A stretch of 64,000 bases of DNA from Aradus depressus (GCA_963662175.1 OY759215.1:29204066-29268065); one strand, 5' to 3'; positions 9,601-19,475 are shown, numbered from the stretch's first letter. Translations and numbers: made by a program. The notes: generated by a model not told the origin, from the sequence alone.

Positions 9601-10330
9601 GACAATTCTAAATAAACTCCGACATTACTTTTCACATCATAATCTACCTAAGAAAATAGTTTGCGACGAAGGGAGAGAGTTCAAAAACAAGACTATGATA
9701 GAATTCTGCAAACTAAACAAGGTAGAACTCCACTTCACAACAGTCAACAATCCCAATTCAAACTCGCCCATAGAAAGACTACACTCGACAGTGCTAGAAA
9801 AATTAAGAATTATAAAGTTAAAGAACCCACGTGATCTTCCATCCAATCACATGATAACTGCCATTCTTATATACAATCAAGCAATACATTCATCAACTGG
9901 ATTCTCCCCATTCTATTTATTGTATGGACCATACGATCGACCCATAGATTTCGACCTAGGACTCACGACTTTCGAACAATATAACGAAAAACGTAAACAA
10001 GAATTAATGCCCTTCTATGATAAAGTCCATAATAAAGCCAAAGAAAAAGCCCAGCAGGTACTAAATAAAAGAAATCAAAATAAAGAGAATAACCCGGACG
10101 TACAAGACCAAGAAATTTACATTGAAAGGAACAGACCTAGAAAAACTGACCCTCCATTTGAAAAAATAAAAGTCACAGGACAAACCAAAGGTAAAATTCA
10201 AGGAACTACTAAGAAAGACAGACCAACTACAGCCCACATAAGAAAGGCAAAAAGACTAAGGAAAAATGTTTCTTCTGTGCAGGTCGATCCTGATCCCGAC
10301 CAGCCTGGCCCTCCAAATAACGAAGCTTGA
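6605..10330 (+). CDS. pol: Errantivirus Pol (protease, reverse transcriptase, RNase H, integrase)
   Basis: 1241 residues after the frameshift; numbering starts at 6605. Protease has the aspartate loop DSGA (37-40). Reverse transcriptase follows, with VIDYRKLN, LPFG-like MPFGLKNAPSTFQR and catalytic YMDD (440-443). RNase H has DAS (D590), ELL (E627) and TDHKP (D652), then the tether FVADALSRI. Integrase has an HHCC zinc finger (H901, H905, C935, C938) and a DD35E triad (D968, D1021, E1057). The tail is basic with no chromodomain. All catalytic residues are present and there is no internal stop, so the enzyme looks functional. The last 48 nt overlap the env acceptor exon. Confidence 0.95.
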   Translation: MGTSLRTADHVDLNCLNSKPKLPFLYLPQTNLKILIDSGASNSVINTQPAFEKFSQYLFKKPFSITGLLNKKSADDNVKAPLLSELGIHESINFHVIDWHKHFDALIGSEDLERLGAIIDYRNNTLKIANQEIPFLLGYTSQSIKPCKVFVNNYVRIPVTQEQGDVCLPEIKLTNDITIPESLVTIRNGFCLVPIDVNNTEIYFDERIPVTPISVTDIEYPQPSKSSKLKVSEAIRTSHLNGEEKRAILNICRQFKDTFYDDEEGLPFSNSVKHKIRTTDEDPVYVKSFRHPYHMMTEIQRQIQKLLDNKIIRPSISPYSAPVWIVPKKMDASGERKFRMVIDYRKLNEKTIEDRYPLPRIDEILDNLGKCQYISTLDLAQGFHEIEMDPGSIEKTAFTVNNGHYEYLRMPFGLKNAPSTFQRVMDNVLREYLYKFCFVYMDDIVIFSKSLDEHCQHLRNVFQKLRTFNLRVQLDKSEFLRKEVQFLGHVVTPDGIKPNPTKIEAIEKYPIPRTTSAIKSFLGLIGYYRRFISNFAKIVAPMSKCLKKGSKLDPNDPDYVQAFQQCKELLTNSPILAYPDLSKPFLLTTDASNVAIGSVLSQNNRPIGFYSRVLNSAEKNYSTIEKELLAIIDSTKHFRPYLYGKRFTIETDHKPLVWLYKIKEPNSRLIRWKIKLEEFDFEIQYKKGKENFVADALSRIEINNFDDEEADDSMSIQVCLDEGDANQLRREAQALSNNDLDEILNQPPDNSEQYQEIIQDLEKTLDEQDNDTDLETVHSTDGDTGKTVPISERPLNVFTNRIIFSIGETRKSRLTRPFNRMTHFATIRRSAMEEDLSILLKQIIRPDQNFGIYFKDEIIHKPFLDLVYKIFNNSIKIFICTKFCQDVTDEDRQNNIVMEYHDQNHNGINETLNQLKEKYFWPKMKDTISSVINICDLCQRSKYERRPYDLKLSGPMTAQRPFEVIHIDTFSFDGSKFLTIIDLFSRYAQAYLIKDGTSLTILNKLRHYFSHHNLPKKIVCDEGREFKNKTMIEFCKLNKVELHFTTVNNPNSNSPIERLHSTVLEKLRIIKLKNPRDLPSNHMITAILIYNQAIHSSTGFSPFYLLYGPYDRPIDFDLGLTTFEQYNEKRKQELMPFYDKVHNKAKEKAQQVLNKRNQNKENNPDVQDQEIYIERNRPRKTDPPFEKIKVTGQTKGKIQGTTKKDRPTTAHIRKAKRLRKNVSSVQVDPDPDQPGPPNNEA
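10257..10282 (+). promoter_or_regulatory. Splice acceptor for env mRNA
   Basis: A branch-like ACTAAG, then pyrimidine-rich tttcttctgtgcag ending in AG 10281-10282, lies inside the end of pol. It joins in phase to the donor at 5000/5001 and gives the env frame. Confidence 0.65.
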
Positions 10331-11900
10331 AACAAACGGATACTTTATAGAACCACTGTCAAATGTCAGCTTACTAGATCATTACCACAACTTTCTATTT
10401 CATGTTAATGTCTCTAAATACGAAACAAGCTATAATACACTCATATTGAACTCTAATACATTAAAAACAAATGTAGTCAACAATACTATAATGAGTAGAA
10501 TTAGTAGCCAATTAAAGGGAACTATTTATAAGATAAGGGAAATTTTAGATAAGTTAAGTAGTAATAGGCGTGAAAAACGTGGGATAGTAAACGGACTCGG
10601 AAGTATAATTAAATTTGTAGCTGGAAACCCGGACAATGACGATTTAAATACTATAAATAATAATGTCGATGCTCTCTTTAAAAATCAAAATAATGAAATT
10701 AATAAGATCTCTCAGTTTACATCTTTCGCTAATCATGTTAGTAAAAGAATTGAAGACGAAACACAAATATTCAACCAAAACATTAGAGATACAAAAGTCT
10801 TTTTAGAGAAGTTGAAATCTTTTGAAGATAGTCAAATCATTTTACAAAATGAGGTTTATCAAGCCGAACGTATACTGAACTCCCTACTTGTCCTTGAACG
10901 GACCATTAGCCTAGCATTCAACAATATACCTAATCTAGAAATAATTAGCACAAATGAATTAATACAGATACAAAACTATCTTAAGAAAATGTATAGGGAT
11001 AATCAATTACTCCCTTTAGACAAAAATCATCTATTTAAATTGTTAAACGCTTCTAAATTATACATATTTGGTATAAATCAAATGATTACCTTCCTTCTCA
11101 AAATACCAATCCTAAAACCTTTCCAAGCAACCTATTCCAAAATTTACCCTGTACCTAATAGTGAAGAAATTATCATTCTACCACCTAAAAGATTTCTCGT
11201 CATCTTGGAGGACACTGAACTCTGGTCTGATGAAGAATGCAAGGTAAATAATGGAATCACCCTGTGTACTCAGCAGCCTAGTCAAGAACCCTGCACCACC
11301 ACTAGCCTCGACCGCTGCAACTCTGCCAAAGTCAAAAACTCGTATAAAATAGTGACTGCACTATCTAATAAACAAATATTAGTTATGTTTCACCAACCAA
11401 ATGAAATCATCGAAGACTGCGAAGGCATACCCCGCACAAAGACTATACAAGGAGCCGCTCTACTAAGCTCATCCTGCCGACTTATAATCGGAACATTGGT
11501 ATTTACATCAGCCGAACCATCCTTCGAGATCACACCACCTAAACTAAATCTAGTGCATTTGGAAAGCAGTCATGAAATCAACCTACAACTTCGTCACCTA
11601 AGCCCGTCAACTGATCTTCATCAAGAAGCTGTGGAACTGGCCCAACAACCCATCCTACTGTCACCAATAGCACAATTTTCTTATTTAATCTTAACCATAA
11701 CATTATTAATTTGTATGTTACTTGTATTAGTCGTGTTATTCAGATACCGACATAGACTACATGATCTGTTCTGCAAACCTAGAACAATCATCACGGTGCG
11801 CCCCGCAGACGACCAAGAAGCTGGACCCCCCATGGTGAGCTGCCAAAATTCGAACGGGCCGTTCGAAAAACTTAGGAGGGAAGAGTTAAGTGACACCTAA
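10283..11900 (+). CDS. env: Errantivirus envelope glycoprotein (baculovirus-F-like)
   Basis: Main exon of env; an unspliced ATG in the same frame also exists at 10266 (544 residues, numbering used here). A short hydrophobic N-terminus suits a signal peptide. A furin site REKR (102-105) is followed by a Gly-rich hydrophobic segment (GIVNGLGSIIKFVAGN), the cleaved fusion-peptide layout shared by baculovirus F proteins and insect errantivirus Env. A Cys-rich ectodomain follows (about 325-385), then a transmembrane helix (about 471-496) and a basic cytoplasmic tail. No internal stop. Env mediates membrane fusion in this family and makes cell-to-cell transfer possible. The stop at 11898-11900 lies 17 nt inside the 3' LTR, so the tail is LTR-encoded. 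Confidence 0.92.
11872..11883 (+). promoter_or_regulatory. Polypurine tract
   Basis: The purine run AGGAGGGAAG directly abuts the 3' LTR at 11884 and would prime plus-strand DNA. It lies inside the env coding sequence. Confidence 0.8.
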
Positions 11901-12080
11901 CTACAAAAAGCATAGACTCAGCATCAGCACTTTTAGAAACAATATAACGGCGTTCGACTGCCGCGCGCTCAGTCTATTGAGTTCCGTCTTGCTGTTCACA
12001 ACACCTTTACTTTGTAATTTTTCTGTATTTTAATAAAAGTTATTTTTTAAAAACTACTTTGTTGAATTCAGAACTTAATT
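11884..12080 (+). repeat. 3' LTR of the errantivirus
   Basis: Same 197 bp as 4569-4765 with no difference seen. Polyadenylation signal AATAAA at 12032-12037. Its first 17 nt encode the end of Env. Confidence 0.95.
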
Positions 12081-12420
12081 ATATAAAAGTCGGGTTTCAT
12101 ATACAAACACATTATTTCATACTTAGCTTTAATTTTGATTTTTTTGGTTGAGTTGCTCTATAAGGTCTGTCGAATCTACTCTTTGTTTAAAATTGTCATC
12201 ATTATTTTTTATTATTTATACAATAATTTATTTAATTTATATTGGTTTATTTTTTATTGCTATTTTTCTGCTATTATTACATATTGTTTTCTTTCTTCTC
12301 TATATTTTTTACAAAGTGACATGAGGAATGGACGTAAGAACGTCCCGAAATATCGTCGTGAAAAAGACAATTCTCTGAGAATTATAAAAAAATATTTTTC
12401 ATAATGTAAATTAAATTGAA
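12081..12420 (+). repeat. Right half of the family G repeat
   Basis: Starts with the ATAT duplication and follows gtttcatatacaaacacattatttcatac, closely matching the copy at about 29489-29520. Carries a hammerhead-like motif at 12316-12359 and the downstream phrase attaaattgaaaa seen again near 29812. Confidence 0.7.
12316..12359 (+). ncRNA. Hammerhead-ribozyme-like motif, family G, core point-mutated
   Basis: Core ATGAGGA 12321-12327 (first core base C changed to A), a 6-bp stem II (GGACGT 12330-12335 with ACGTCC 12340-12345) capped by AAGA, GAAA 12347-12350, self-complementary ATAT 12350-12353 and C17 at 12354. Stem I pairs 12355-12359 with 12316-12320 (5 pairs including two wobbles). The altered C3 should inactivate it. 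Confidence 0.55.
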
Positions 12421-13500
12421 AAGTGTGTCTATATCTACTGTATTTATTATTATTATTATTTGTTCCCATTCATTTTATAAGATTTATAGTAATTTTTTAT
12501 TATTTATTTCATTTTATTTTTTAATAGTATTTTAATTAATTATCAGATGCTCTTTATGTACCTAATTTCTAAGCTATCTTAATTTTTTTATGACTTATCT
12601 TATAACCACGTCATAGTTTAACAGAAAACATGTTTTTTGTAGTTTATGATCGTATCTTTAAAAGGAAACATTTGCGGACCCATGTTCATAGGAACATTTT
12701 TTCTTATATTGGTCTCACGAATACACTCACGATGTATTGCACAAAATTGCAGTTAACCCTGCATAGTCCTTGACAAGACCAGGCTTGCTAGAGTTTATCT
12801 GCAAATGGACGGTTTAAGAAACGTCTAAGGAGGATGTTCATTTTTATATATATCAAGCTTTGTCCTATTCTTTCTGGGATGACAATAATATAAGATTTGG
12901 GAATGGCTTATACCTGCGGAGACCTAACCATTTAGTACTCCGGGGATCGCTAGGTCTATAACCGTCTCCTATTTTATACTGAACCTCAGGATTATAGTTC
13001 CTTCACATAATAATATCCTATCTTCTATTTCCTTCGTCGCATCATGAGATACTCCTATAAGCTGACTTGGGATTCGGTCTATGTTCTTCTTTGTGTGCTT
13101 CAGAATAGCTGATGTTGTGAGAAGTGATTATTTAACAGGATGTAAGGAATTTAGAAGAATTTATGACGCTCAGAGTATAAGTCATAAAAGTGATATAACC
13201 TCGTTCTTGAAGCTCGGGCATGAGTCACAAACAATGAATGATCGTCGTTGAATCACCCTGCATGAGCATAGCGTGAACTAATCAAATACGTGTTTGCTTT
13301 CTCTCTGAAATCAATTTACGGATTTTGTTGAAAATCAATAAGTGTTTTACTCCTTTAGGGGCGTGATTCTGGTTCAAAGTCCAGAGAGCAGCTCCTTTAA
13401 GAGTTACTGCATCTCTTCGTACTTCTGTAGACGCAATATACTTTTAGGAGCAGATATTGATGAACCCTTATGTCCAGCCCTGAAAGAAAGATGCGAGTAA
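12421..13500. other. AT-rich intergenic repeat debris
   Basis: No coding gene. The phrase gagaagtgattattt near 13120 also occurs beside the family B palindromes (28797, 47549) and near 54577. A short SINE-like gggcatgagtcacaa lies near 13216. Otherwise nothing recognised. Confidence 0.35.
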
Positions 13501-13838
13501 AGTCAAAACTAGAGCGTTGCAAGGACATTGTCCAGAAATGGATTGTCGAGAAATAGCAACAGCGGTGGTCAGGATCATCCGATGGCCGAACGAGCTATGC
13601 ATATTTCCTGGAAATCCGGGAACGCCAGGACTCTAGGAAGGTACTGCATGATCACTGGATGTTCCAGATACTATGAGTTCATGGAGATTTCAACTCCAAG
13701 CTCTGCTTCTTTAAGAGGAAGAACAACCCGAACTGTTCGTGCTGTGGAGTCGAGACTGCAGAGCATGTGGTCCTCGAATGTCCGCTGTACGACAGGCCTA
13801 GGATGGAGTCCTGGCGGAGAAAGAAGAAAGCTTTCTAA
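13500..13838 (+). pseudogene. R1-type LINE ORF2 C-terminus, frameshifted
   Basis: The final 42 codons (13713-13838) encode a Cys/His motif CSCCGVETAEHVVLECPLYD and end in KKKAF. This is the zinc-knuckle-like C-terminus of R1/Jockey-group LINE reverse transcriptases. An upstream related segment (ITGCSRYYEF, about 13650-13680) is in another frame, so the fragment is broken. A closely related tail is at 55079-55267 (GGVETAEHLVLECPLYDGPR). Confidence 0.7.
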
Positions 13839-14029
13839 CCAAATACAAATAAAACTTCGTGTCCATACGTCAACATAGGCAATTATTGTTTTTTTTTAGA
13901 TTTACATATAGAAATGTGTATCACAGCGATACATTTATTTATGCGATTCATGGCTGGGCGTAAACTACAATTTCGTAGTTCTTCTTGACTTCTAGATTCC
14001 TTATGACTCCCGATAAACTGAATGAATCT

Positions 14030-14360
14030 AAACTAAATTTTATTTGTGAATTCAGAACCCTCTAATGACGACACCTATTGATTTTCAGCCAAATCGACCA
14101 AAGGGGTGGGGGGACTAAGGTGATGCTTAGCATAAAAACTCTAATAACTTCCGATAGAATGCATGTATCGACACGAAATTTTATATGTGTGACCTGAATC
14201 CTACAAGAGCTATACATATCGATTTTTAGCAGAATCGGCAGAAGAGAAGGCGGGACTTGACTATTAACGCAAACTGCCGACTGGTTTTGGAGAAGAAGCG
14301 AAAAGTTAATTGGTTAATTCGTTCTGGAGAAGTCCGATAATTCACCAACGACTTTTTTTT
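14030..14360 (+). repeat. R-family repeat copy
   Basis: Has the R order: attttcagccaaatcgacc, a G-rich run, ctctaataacttccgat, tgtatcgacacgaaatttt, and the end phrase gataattcaccaacgactttttt at about 14336-14360. Confidence 0.65.
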
Positions 14361-14579
14361 TATAAAAATTGTTTTTTTTTCATATCAACTGGATAAACAA
14401 AAATTCCAAACTCTTCTGTACAAATTGGTATAATTGTTTTTTAAAAATTAAACCGAAGGGGCCGAAATATCGATATAGACACGAAATTCTCTCTACGCAA
14501 AATATTTATTGTCCAGTTATGAATACTGATTTGTCTATATACTATCTGCAACTCTCAAGACTGTCAAGATGACCTTTTC

Positions 14580-14940
14580 TCGATAGTTGCCCCATGGACC
14601 GTATACTTTATTACGATGGATTCAGGAGGCTACCTTAAACACCTGCCCTCCTTTGCGTAACTCCTCTCTCATCTCCTGCACTCTCTCCAACTAGTTAACT
14701 GGTTGCATAACTAAATGATGCAGTCCTCACTATTAGGCCACATTTATCCTGAGGAACACTGCAGCACTCTCTCTTGACAAGCATCCTGCTTGTGTCTCTC
14801 CAAGTGCTACAGTGTCTTTGATTTGATTGATTCAAGTGCACTCCAGTTATGGGTCATATTCCAAAGGGGGGAACTGAAGACAGGATAGGAAGCAGACAAA
14901 AAAATATATATGTGAGTTATTTGGGACTTTGAGTTAAGCC
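14580..14940. other. No gene seen
   Basis: Mixed-composition sequence without a convincing frame; small direct words such as ctctctcc occur. Not classified. Confidence 0.3.
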
Positions 14941-15366
14941 TCCCCCTAATCCCTTTATTCCCTTTAACCGATTTGACTGAAAATCAGTAGATGTCGTCAT
15001 TAACGGGTTCTAGATTCAGATATAAAATTTCGTGTCGATACCTTCATTATATCGGGATTAATCGTGTTCACAGTAAACTTCGAATCGAATTTTTGACCGA
15101 ATACATAACTTCCTCTATGCTTCTTATAGCTGAGGAAATAATAGGACTGCATGGATTCCGTACAACTGATCATCGCCACTGGATCAGGAGGGAGGGGGGC
15201 TCAATTTAAAAAATCTAATAACTACTAATGTAATGAATGTATCAACACGAAATTGTGTGTTTGACTTCAAAACCCCGATAGGATGGCATCGGAGGGAGAG
15301 TAGAAACTTAATTGATTAATTTGTGCTGGGGAATACACATCTGGTGATTCACCGACGACTTTTTTC
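14930..15366 (+). repeat. R-family repeat copy
   Basis: Contains gagttaagcctccccctaatccc, gatttgactgaaaatcagtag, tcgtgtcgataccttc and the end phrase ctggtgattcaccgacgactttttt. The internal modules appear in both orientations, suggesting a composite of two copies. Confidence 0.6.
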
Positions 15367-15559
15367 TTTTTCTTGTTATCATAATCATGACTAGTAGACG
15401 GACAGGTACATTTATATTCGAATACATTTATTTCTTGTGAAGAAGCATACCTGTTAATCTACGTCAGAAATAAATTACTCATATGAATATGTATGAGAAT
15501 GAGAAATATCTATTAGCAATACATTTAAAAACAAATACGTTAGTTACGGAAGTAACAGG

Positions 15560-16035
15560 GTGGGACTTTATGTAATTTGCAGTATTGAGTCAGAGGTGGG
15601 AAAATGTAAATATTGTGTAAGTAAGGGGCTGGTTAGGAGAAAAGACAACTTCTCATTCCCAGCTGATCGACTATCTGCAGATCCCTATCCTGGGACCCAC
15701 CGCTGCAGGAAGTGTGGAGGACGACGTAGAGGGAGAAAGTACAGAGATCTACTGTGGGGGGTCATCTGATCAGATTATATAACCAGAGGAATGAGAAGAA
15801 GTGGTGAACCAGTGGGCAGTTTGGCGATAATTGGCAAAAGTTGACGTTCTAGATCAGACACTTTATATCATTCCAGATGCTATCAGGTTGCGAAGATTTA
15901 AACTCCAGGCTCTTCTCCTTTATGAGGAGGAACAACTTGATCCTGTACGTGAGCGGTGTCGAGACTGCAGAAGATGTTGTCCTCGAATGTCCGGCTATAC
16001 GACGGGCCTAGAGTGGAGTTGAACGGGGATCGTAC
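15560..16035 (+). pseudogene. R1-type LINE ORF2 C-terminal remnant
   Basis: At about 15945-16011 one frame reads VSGVETAEDVVLECP, matching the C-terminal motif of the LINE fragments at 13.7 and 55.1 kb. The first Cys pair has been lost and a TAG follows soon after. The sequence upstream is too decayed to reconstruct. Confidence 0.55.
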
Positions 16036-16574
16036 CTGGGACTCGAGACTCTAGGTGATAGTACTATCGATACATCGAACTATCGATATGAATTTTCCTT
16101 CACGTTTTCAAGAAAGTTATTTTAAAACTCTTACTCGTATTTATAAAAAAAAAAATTTTATCGAAATTTTCATATATATTTTTAAAAAAGTTGCGTGATT
16201 TTTTCAACCCATGTTAATCAACTTTGATCGGAAATCGATTGTTTTCCTAGATATATTTGAATATTTTGAATGAACACTTGCCACTTGTAAACACAAAACC
16301 AATCCAATTCCTAGTATAGAGGACTAAAGCAGAAAGACATACACATATTATGATTCTTTCACGTATCTTCTTCCAACAAACTCCTTCCCCTTATTATTTT
16401 TCTTCTTTGCAGTTTCCTTTCTATTTAACTCTATTTTTCTGTTCAAAACTAGTTCCAACACATCCAATTTAAGGGATCACCTCTTGAGTCGCCACCAAGA
16501 AACTTATAAACCGGCACCCAAGACCAAACAACCCACTGCAGAAGCTGGATCACTGTCAAATAAAAACTGTTGAA

Positions 16575-16576
<2 letters not shown>
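16036..16576. other. AT-rich sequence, no gene seen
   Basis: Short words such as atagtactatcgatacatcgaactatcg near 16060-16090 form local inverted repeats; similar tagtactatcgatattgcc occurs near 56872. Otherwise unclassified. Confidence 0.35.
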
Positions 16577-16647
<71 letters not shown>

Positions 16648-17520
16648 ATTGGAGGGGGAAATGCTGTGACGCACATCCAGGGAAGGTAGCCCTGGATAGT
16701 GTGGGACTCGAGCCGATTCACCATACCCACTAAAACCCCCTCCTTGCCGATCCTGATTCCCTTCCACGGAACTGACGGTCTGTCATTACTTCGCGGAAGG
16801 GAGGAAGGGTGGCTGGTAACGCCCCTTCTTCTGTTTTATTGCCGCTACTGTTCCTTGTCAGCCCTCTCCTGGAGGGCCAACCCGCCCATGATGAGCGCTG
16901 CAAAATCGCAGCCTTCATCCCACGACTCCTGGGAGCGCAGCATAGCGTCCACGTAACTGGTAGCAGTCAGTGGGGCGCCCATGCTGCACTCCAGAGTTTT
17001 CCTTCCCTCCTCAAATCTGGGGCATTTGAGGAGGACATGCTCCGCCGACTCCGTCTCACCAAGGCACGCGGGGCAGTCTGGTGTTGTTGCTGCCCCGATT
17101 TTGTGGAGGTACCCCCGGAACCCACCGTGTCCCGTGAGTACCTGGGGGACTATCGTTAGTGGCCGACTATCGACTATCCTCCATCCCTAGAGACAGGCCA
17201 TGCAGTGTCAGCCATGCTGATTTGTCGGATCCTGGGGAAGAAAGCAATCTGACCCAGTGAGGTGGTCCACCGAACCATAACCGGTGCCCGAGCTCTCTCA
17301 GCATAAATGAGAGATGGGTTGAGTGCGAAGTTTAGTCTTCTAGCCGCTAGAGGGACAGAGGAACTGTTCGGCAGGCTTCGTGCGCCTCCTCTTCGATTCT
17401 CTCCCATTAGTGGATCAGTGGCTAGGTCACCCACTGCTTTCTCCCTGTCCACACCAACCGCCGTTGCGCCCATAATCGGCTCTCTGTTTCTTCCCAATAT
17501 CCAAGCAGTAGCATGAAGAT
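16577..17520 (-). mobile_element. 5'-truncated R1/I-type LINE with a 69-nt poly(A) tail
   Basis: A GC-rich island on the minus strand that ends in 69 consecutive T on the plus strand (16577-16645), the tail of a LINE. The 3' untranslated part spans about 16646-16825 and the ORF2 end about 16826-17190. The upstream part (17190-17520) is GC-rich but carries stops in the ORF2 frame. The long unbroken tail suggests a fairly recent insertion or microsatellite growth. Confidence 0.75.
16853..17190 (-). pseudogene. LINE ORF2 C-terminal domain
   Basis: About 110 codons open on the minus strand after a TAG near 17190. Includes VPQVLTGHGGFRGYLHKIG, the R1-type motif before the zinc knuckle, then CPACLGETESAEHVLLKCP (C-x2-C...H-x4-C). 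Ends at a TAG about 50 residues later, after LALQERADKEQ. The C-terminal domain helps target or bind template in this LINE group. No reverse transcriptase core is present, so this copy cannot move itself. Confidence 0.8.
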
Positions 17521-17529
17521 TATTTGACA

Positions 17530-18420
17530 CAAATTTTCGGTCTCAAATTTCGTCCGATTTTGACCAACATTAAATCAGATTTAAGTTATGCGCATGTGGC
17601 ATCTTCATTTAAAATTTCAATTTCATAACTACAATATTTTCTGAGTTAGAACGCTAACAAATTTCCATTCACACACCCAGAAAAACATCGCGTAAATTCA
17701 AGGGAACTTGAAATTCCGTTGCAAACTCGATCTCGAATTTTTGCACAATCACAATACTTCCGTATAAAATAAATATAAGAATGTAATAAAAATTAAAAAT
17801 ACTTGATAATTTTTTTTTTTTTTGCATCTCCAAGTAGTAACATCAAGGACAAATATAACAAAATATAACATATGTTATTATAGCCTCAGATAGTAATTAT
17901 TTACCAAACAGTATATGATTATTTATGTAAAACTTATGTATTAGCTGACTGGTTTTTATTCGATTTTATTTTATTTGTTTAGTAAATATAGGTTTTTTTT
18001 TTTTAATTACAGTTATTACAAAAAATATTTATATATCCCGATGTATTCTTATGCAAACTGCTTTTTAACTTTTATTTTTTCCTTTTTTTTTAATTGATCT
18101 TGCTTACAATGGAAAACATGTACTGTCCACTTTTCGTACTGTATTTTTCTTTTTTTTTTGCTGATTTATTCTTCTGAGCGTACGTACTATATTATTCATA
18201 AAATCTGAAGGTGGAAAGTTTTTTTTTTTATTATTGTGATTTAATTACATATTATTAAAATATTTTTTTATATTTTTTATCAAACATGCTCTATCACTAA
18301 AAAACAAAATAAATAAAACACATAGTTTTCTTTTTTTATTTTTAAAACAGATTGCATTTTCACAATCATTAAATAATACCTATATGAAATATGGCAGCAT
18401 ATTCATTGAGGGGGCCAATT
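17530..18420. other. Low-complexity AT-rich sequence
   Basis: Many T runs (17814-17824, 17992-18004, 18152-18161, 18220-18229). No gene, no clear element. Confidence 0.4.
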
Positions 18421-18429
18421 TTCTCCGAT

Positions 18430-19475
18430 AAGTTGTAATACACTGTTTTAATAATATACAATAAAAACCATTGTTGGGACACATTTTCTGAATAAGACAC
18501 TATTGAAGTCATTGTTATAATACAGCCACTTTACATACACTATAGCGTATCATATAAACACTATAGCGTATGTGTATTATATACAAATGTAAATACACTT
18601 GTATGTAGTGTATTATATACTAACTATAGTGTATTATGTACAAACTATAGTGTTATCTATAGTATATGCTACAGTGTACCTATGGCTGTATTATAACAAT
18701 ATTCAATATTATGTTAATATTGTCTTATATAGAATACATTGTATTATTAAAACAATGTACAGTAAAACCCCTCTTAACGACATCCCTCTTCGACGGACAT
18801 CTCTCCTTACGGACAATTTTGCGATGTCCCGATCCGAAGTGTAAGAAAACGGACACCCCTCTAACGGACGCGAACCAATTTTTCGTCAAGAGATAAATTT
18901 ACCTCTCCTAAGCGAACACTTAAAAAATAATCCATTTGAAAAATGAAATTTTGAATGCTTTTTATTATATACCTACTGTTTGGTATATTAACTTAAAATC
19001 CATAATAACTTGTGTGTTTTACCTAATTATCTATGTTCGTTTCCTTTATATGTAGTATTAAACATAAAAGCAAATTAAACGTTTTGTATATGTACCTATA
19101 TACATATAATGAAGTTTTTTTTTAATCCCTCCTCAACGGACACTTCTGCATCGGACAACTTTCTTGGTCCCGTGACTGTTCGTTGCAGAGGGGTGTTACT
19201 GTATTATAACAATGGTTTTTATCGTTTATAATTAAGACACTGTACTACATGTATATATAGTGTCGTTTGCACTATAATACACTATATTGTACATAATACA
19301 CTGTAGTTTGTATGTAATACATTTGTGTAAATTTTGTATATCATAATCTATAGTGTACATAAAGTGGCTGTATTATACCGATGGCACTACAACTTCAACA
19401 TTGGCTTCAGTATATTAAAACCATGGTTTCTATATATTAAAGCTTGCATGGTGTCTTATATACCCACCATAATGG
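18430..19475. mobile_element. Large palindromic AT-rich MITE, interrupted by a Tigger MITE
   Basis: Left-arm words (ttataatacagccactttac, 18514-18533) return inverted on the right (gtggctgtattata, about 19363-19376). Tandem tatagtgtattat and tatagcgtat words fill both arms. The Tigger-type MITE at 18760-19201 is inserted near the centre. Outer ends are not precisely placed. Confidence 0.6.
18760..19201. mobile_element. Tigger/pogo-type MITE
   Basis: Ends cagtaaaacccctctt (18760) and gaggggtgttactg (ending 19201) are inverted and flanked by TA (18758-18759, 19202-19203). Interior words aacggaca recur. 442 bp, no coding sequence. It differs from the Tigger element at 1327, so it is a second subfamily. 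Confidence 0.85.

Larger units (their letters stand above)
4569..12080 (+). mobile_element. Intact errantivirus (Ty3/gypsy retrotransposon with env)
   Basis: A 7512-bp provirus with two 197-bp LTRs that appear identical, flanked by ATAT on each side (4565-4568, 12081-12084). It contains a primer-binding site, full-length gag, pol and env, and a polypurine tract, all uninterrupted. Errantiviruses such as 17.6 and 297 also favour ATAT targets and carry an F-like env. Identical LTRs mean few or no substitutions since insertion, so the copy is recent and may still be competent. It sits inside a family G repeat. I see no frameshift or stop other than the programmed ones. Confidence 0.95.

Noticed and set aside
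10266..10282. ATG 10266 as the normal env start
   Set aside because: It is in frame, but it lies within the predicted polypyrimidine tract upstream of the acceptor and would be removed by splicing; kept only as a possible alternative.
16449..16767. Poly-lysine open frames on the minus strand
   Set aside because: They are translations of the 69-nt T tract and LINE 3' untranslated sequence.
16809..17159. 116-codon plus-strand frame in the GC-rich island
   Set aside because: It is the complement of the LINE ORF2 C-terminus, whose minus-strand motif (zinc-knuckle Cys/His) is clear.
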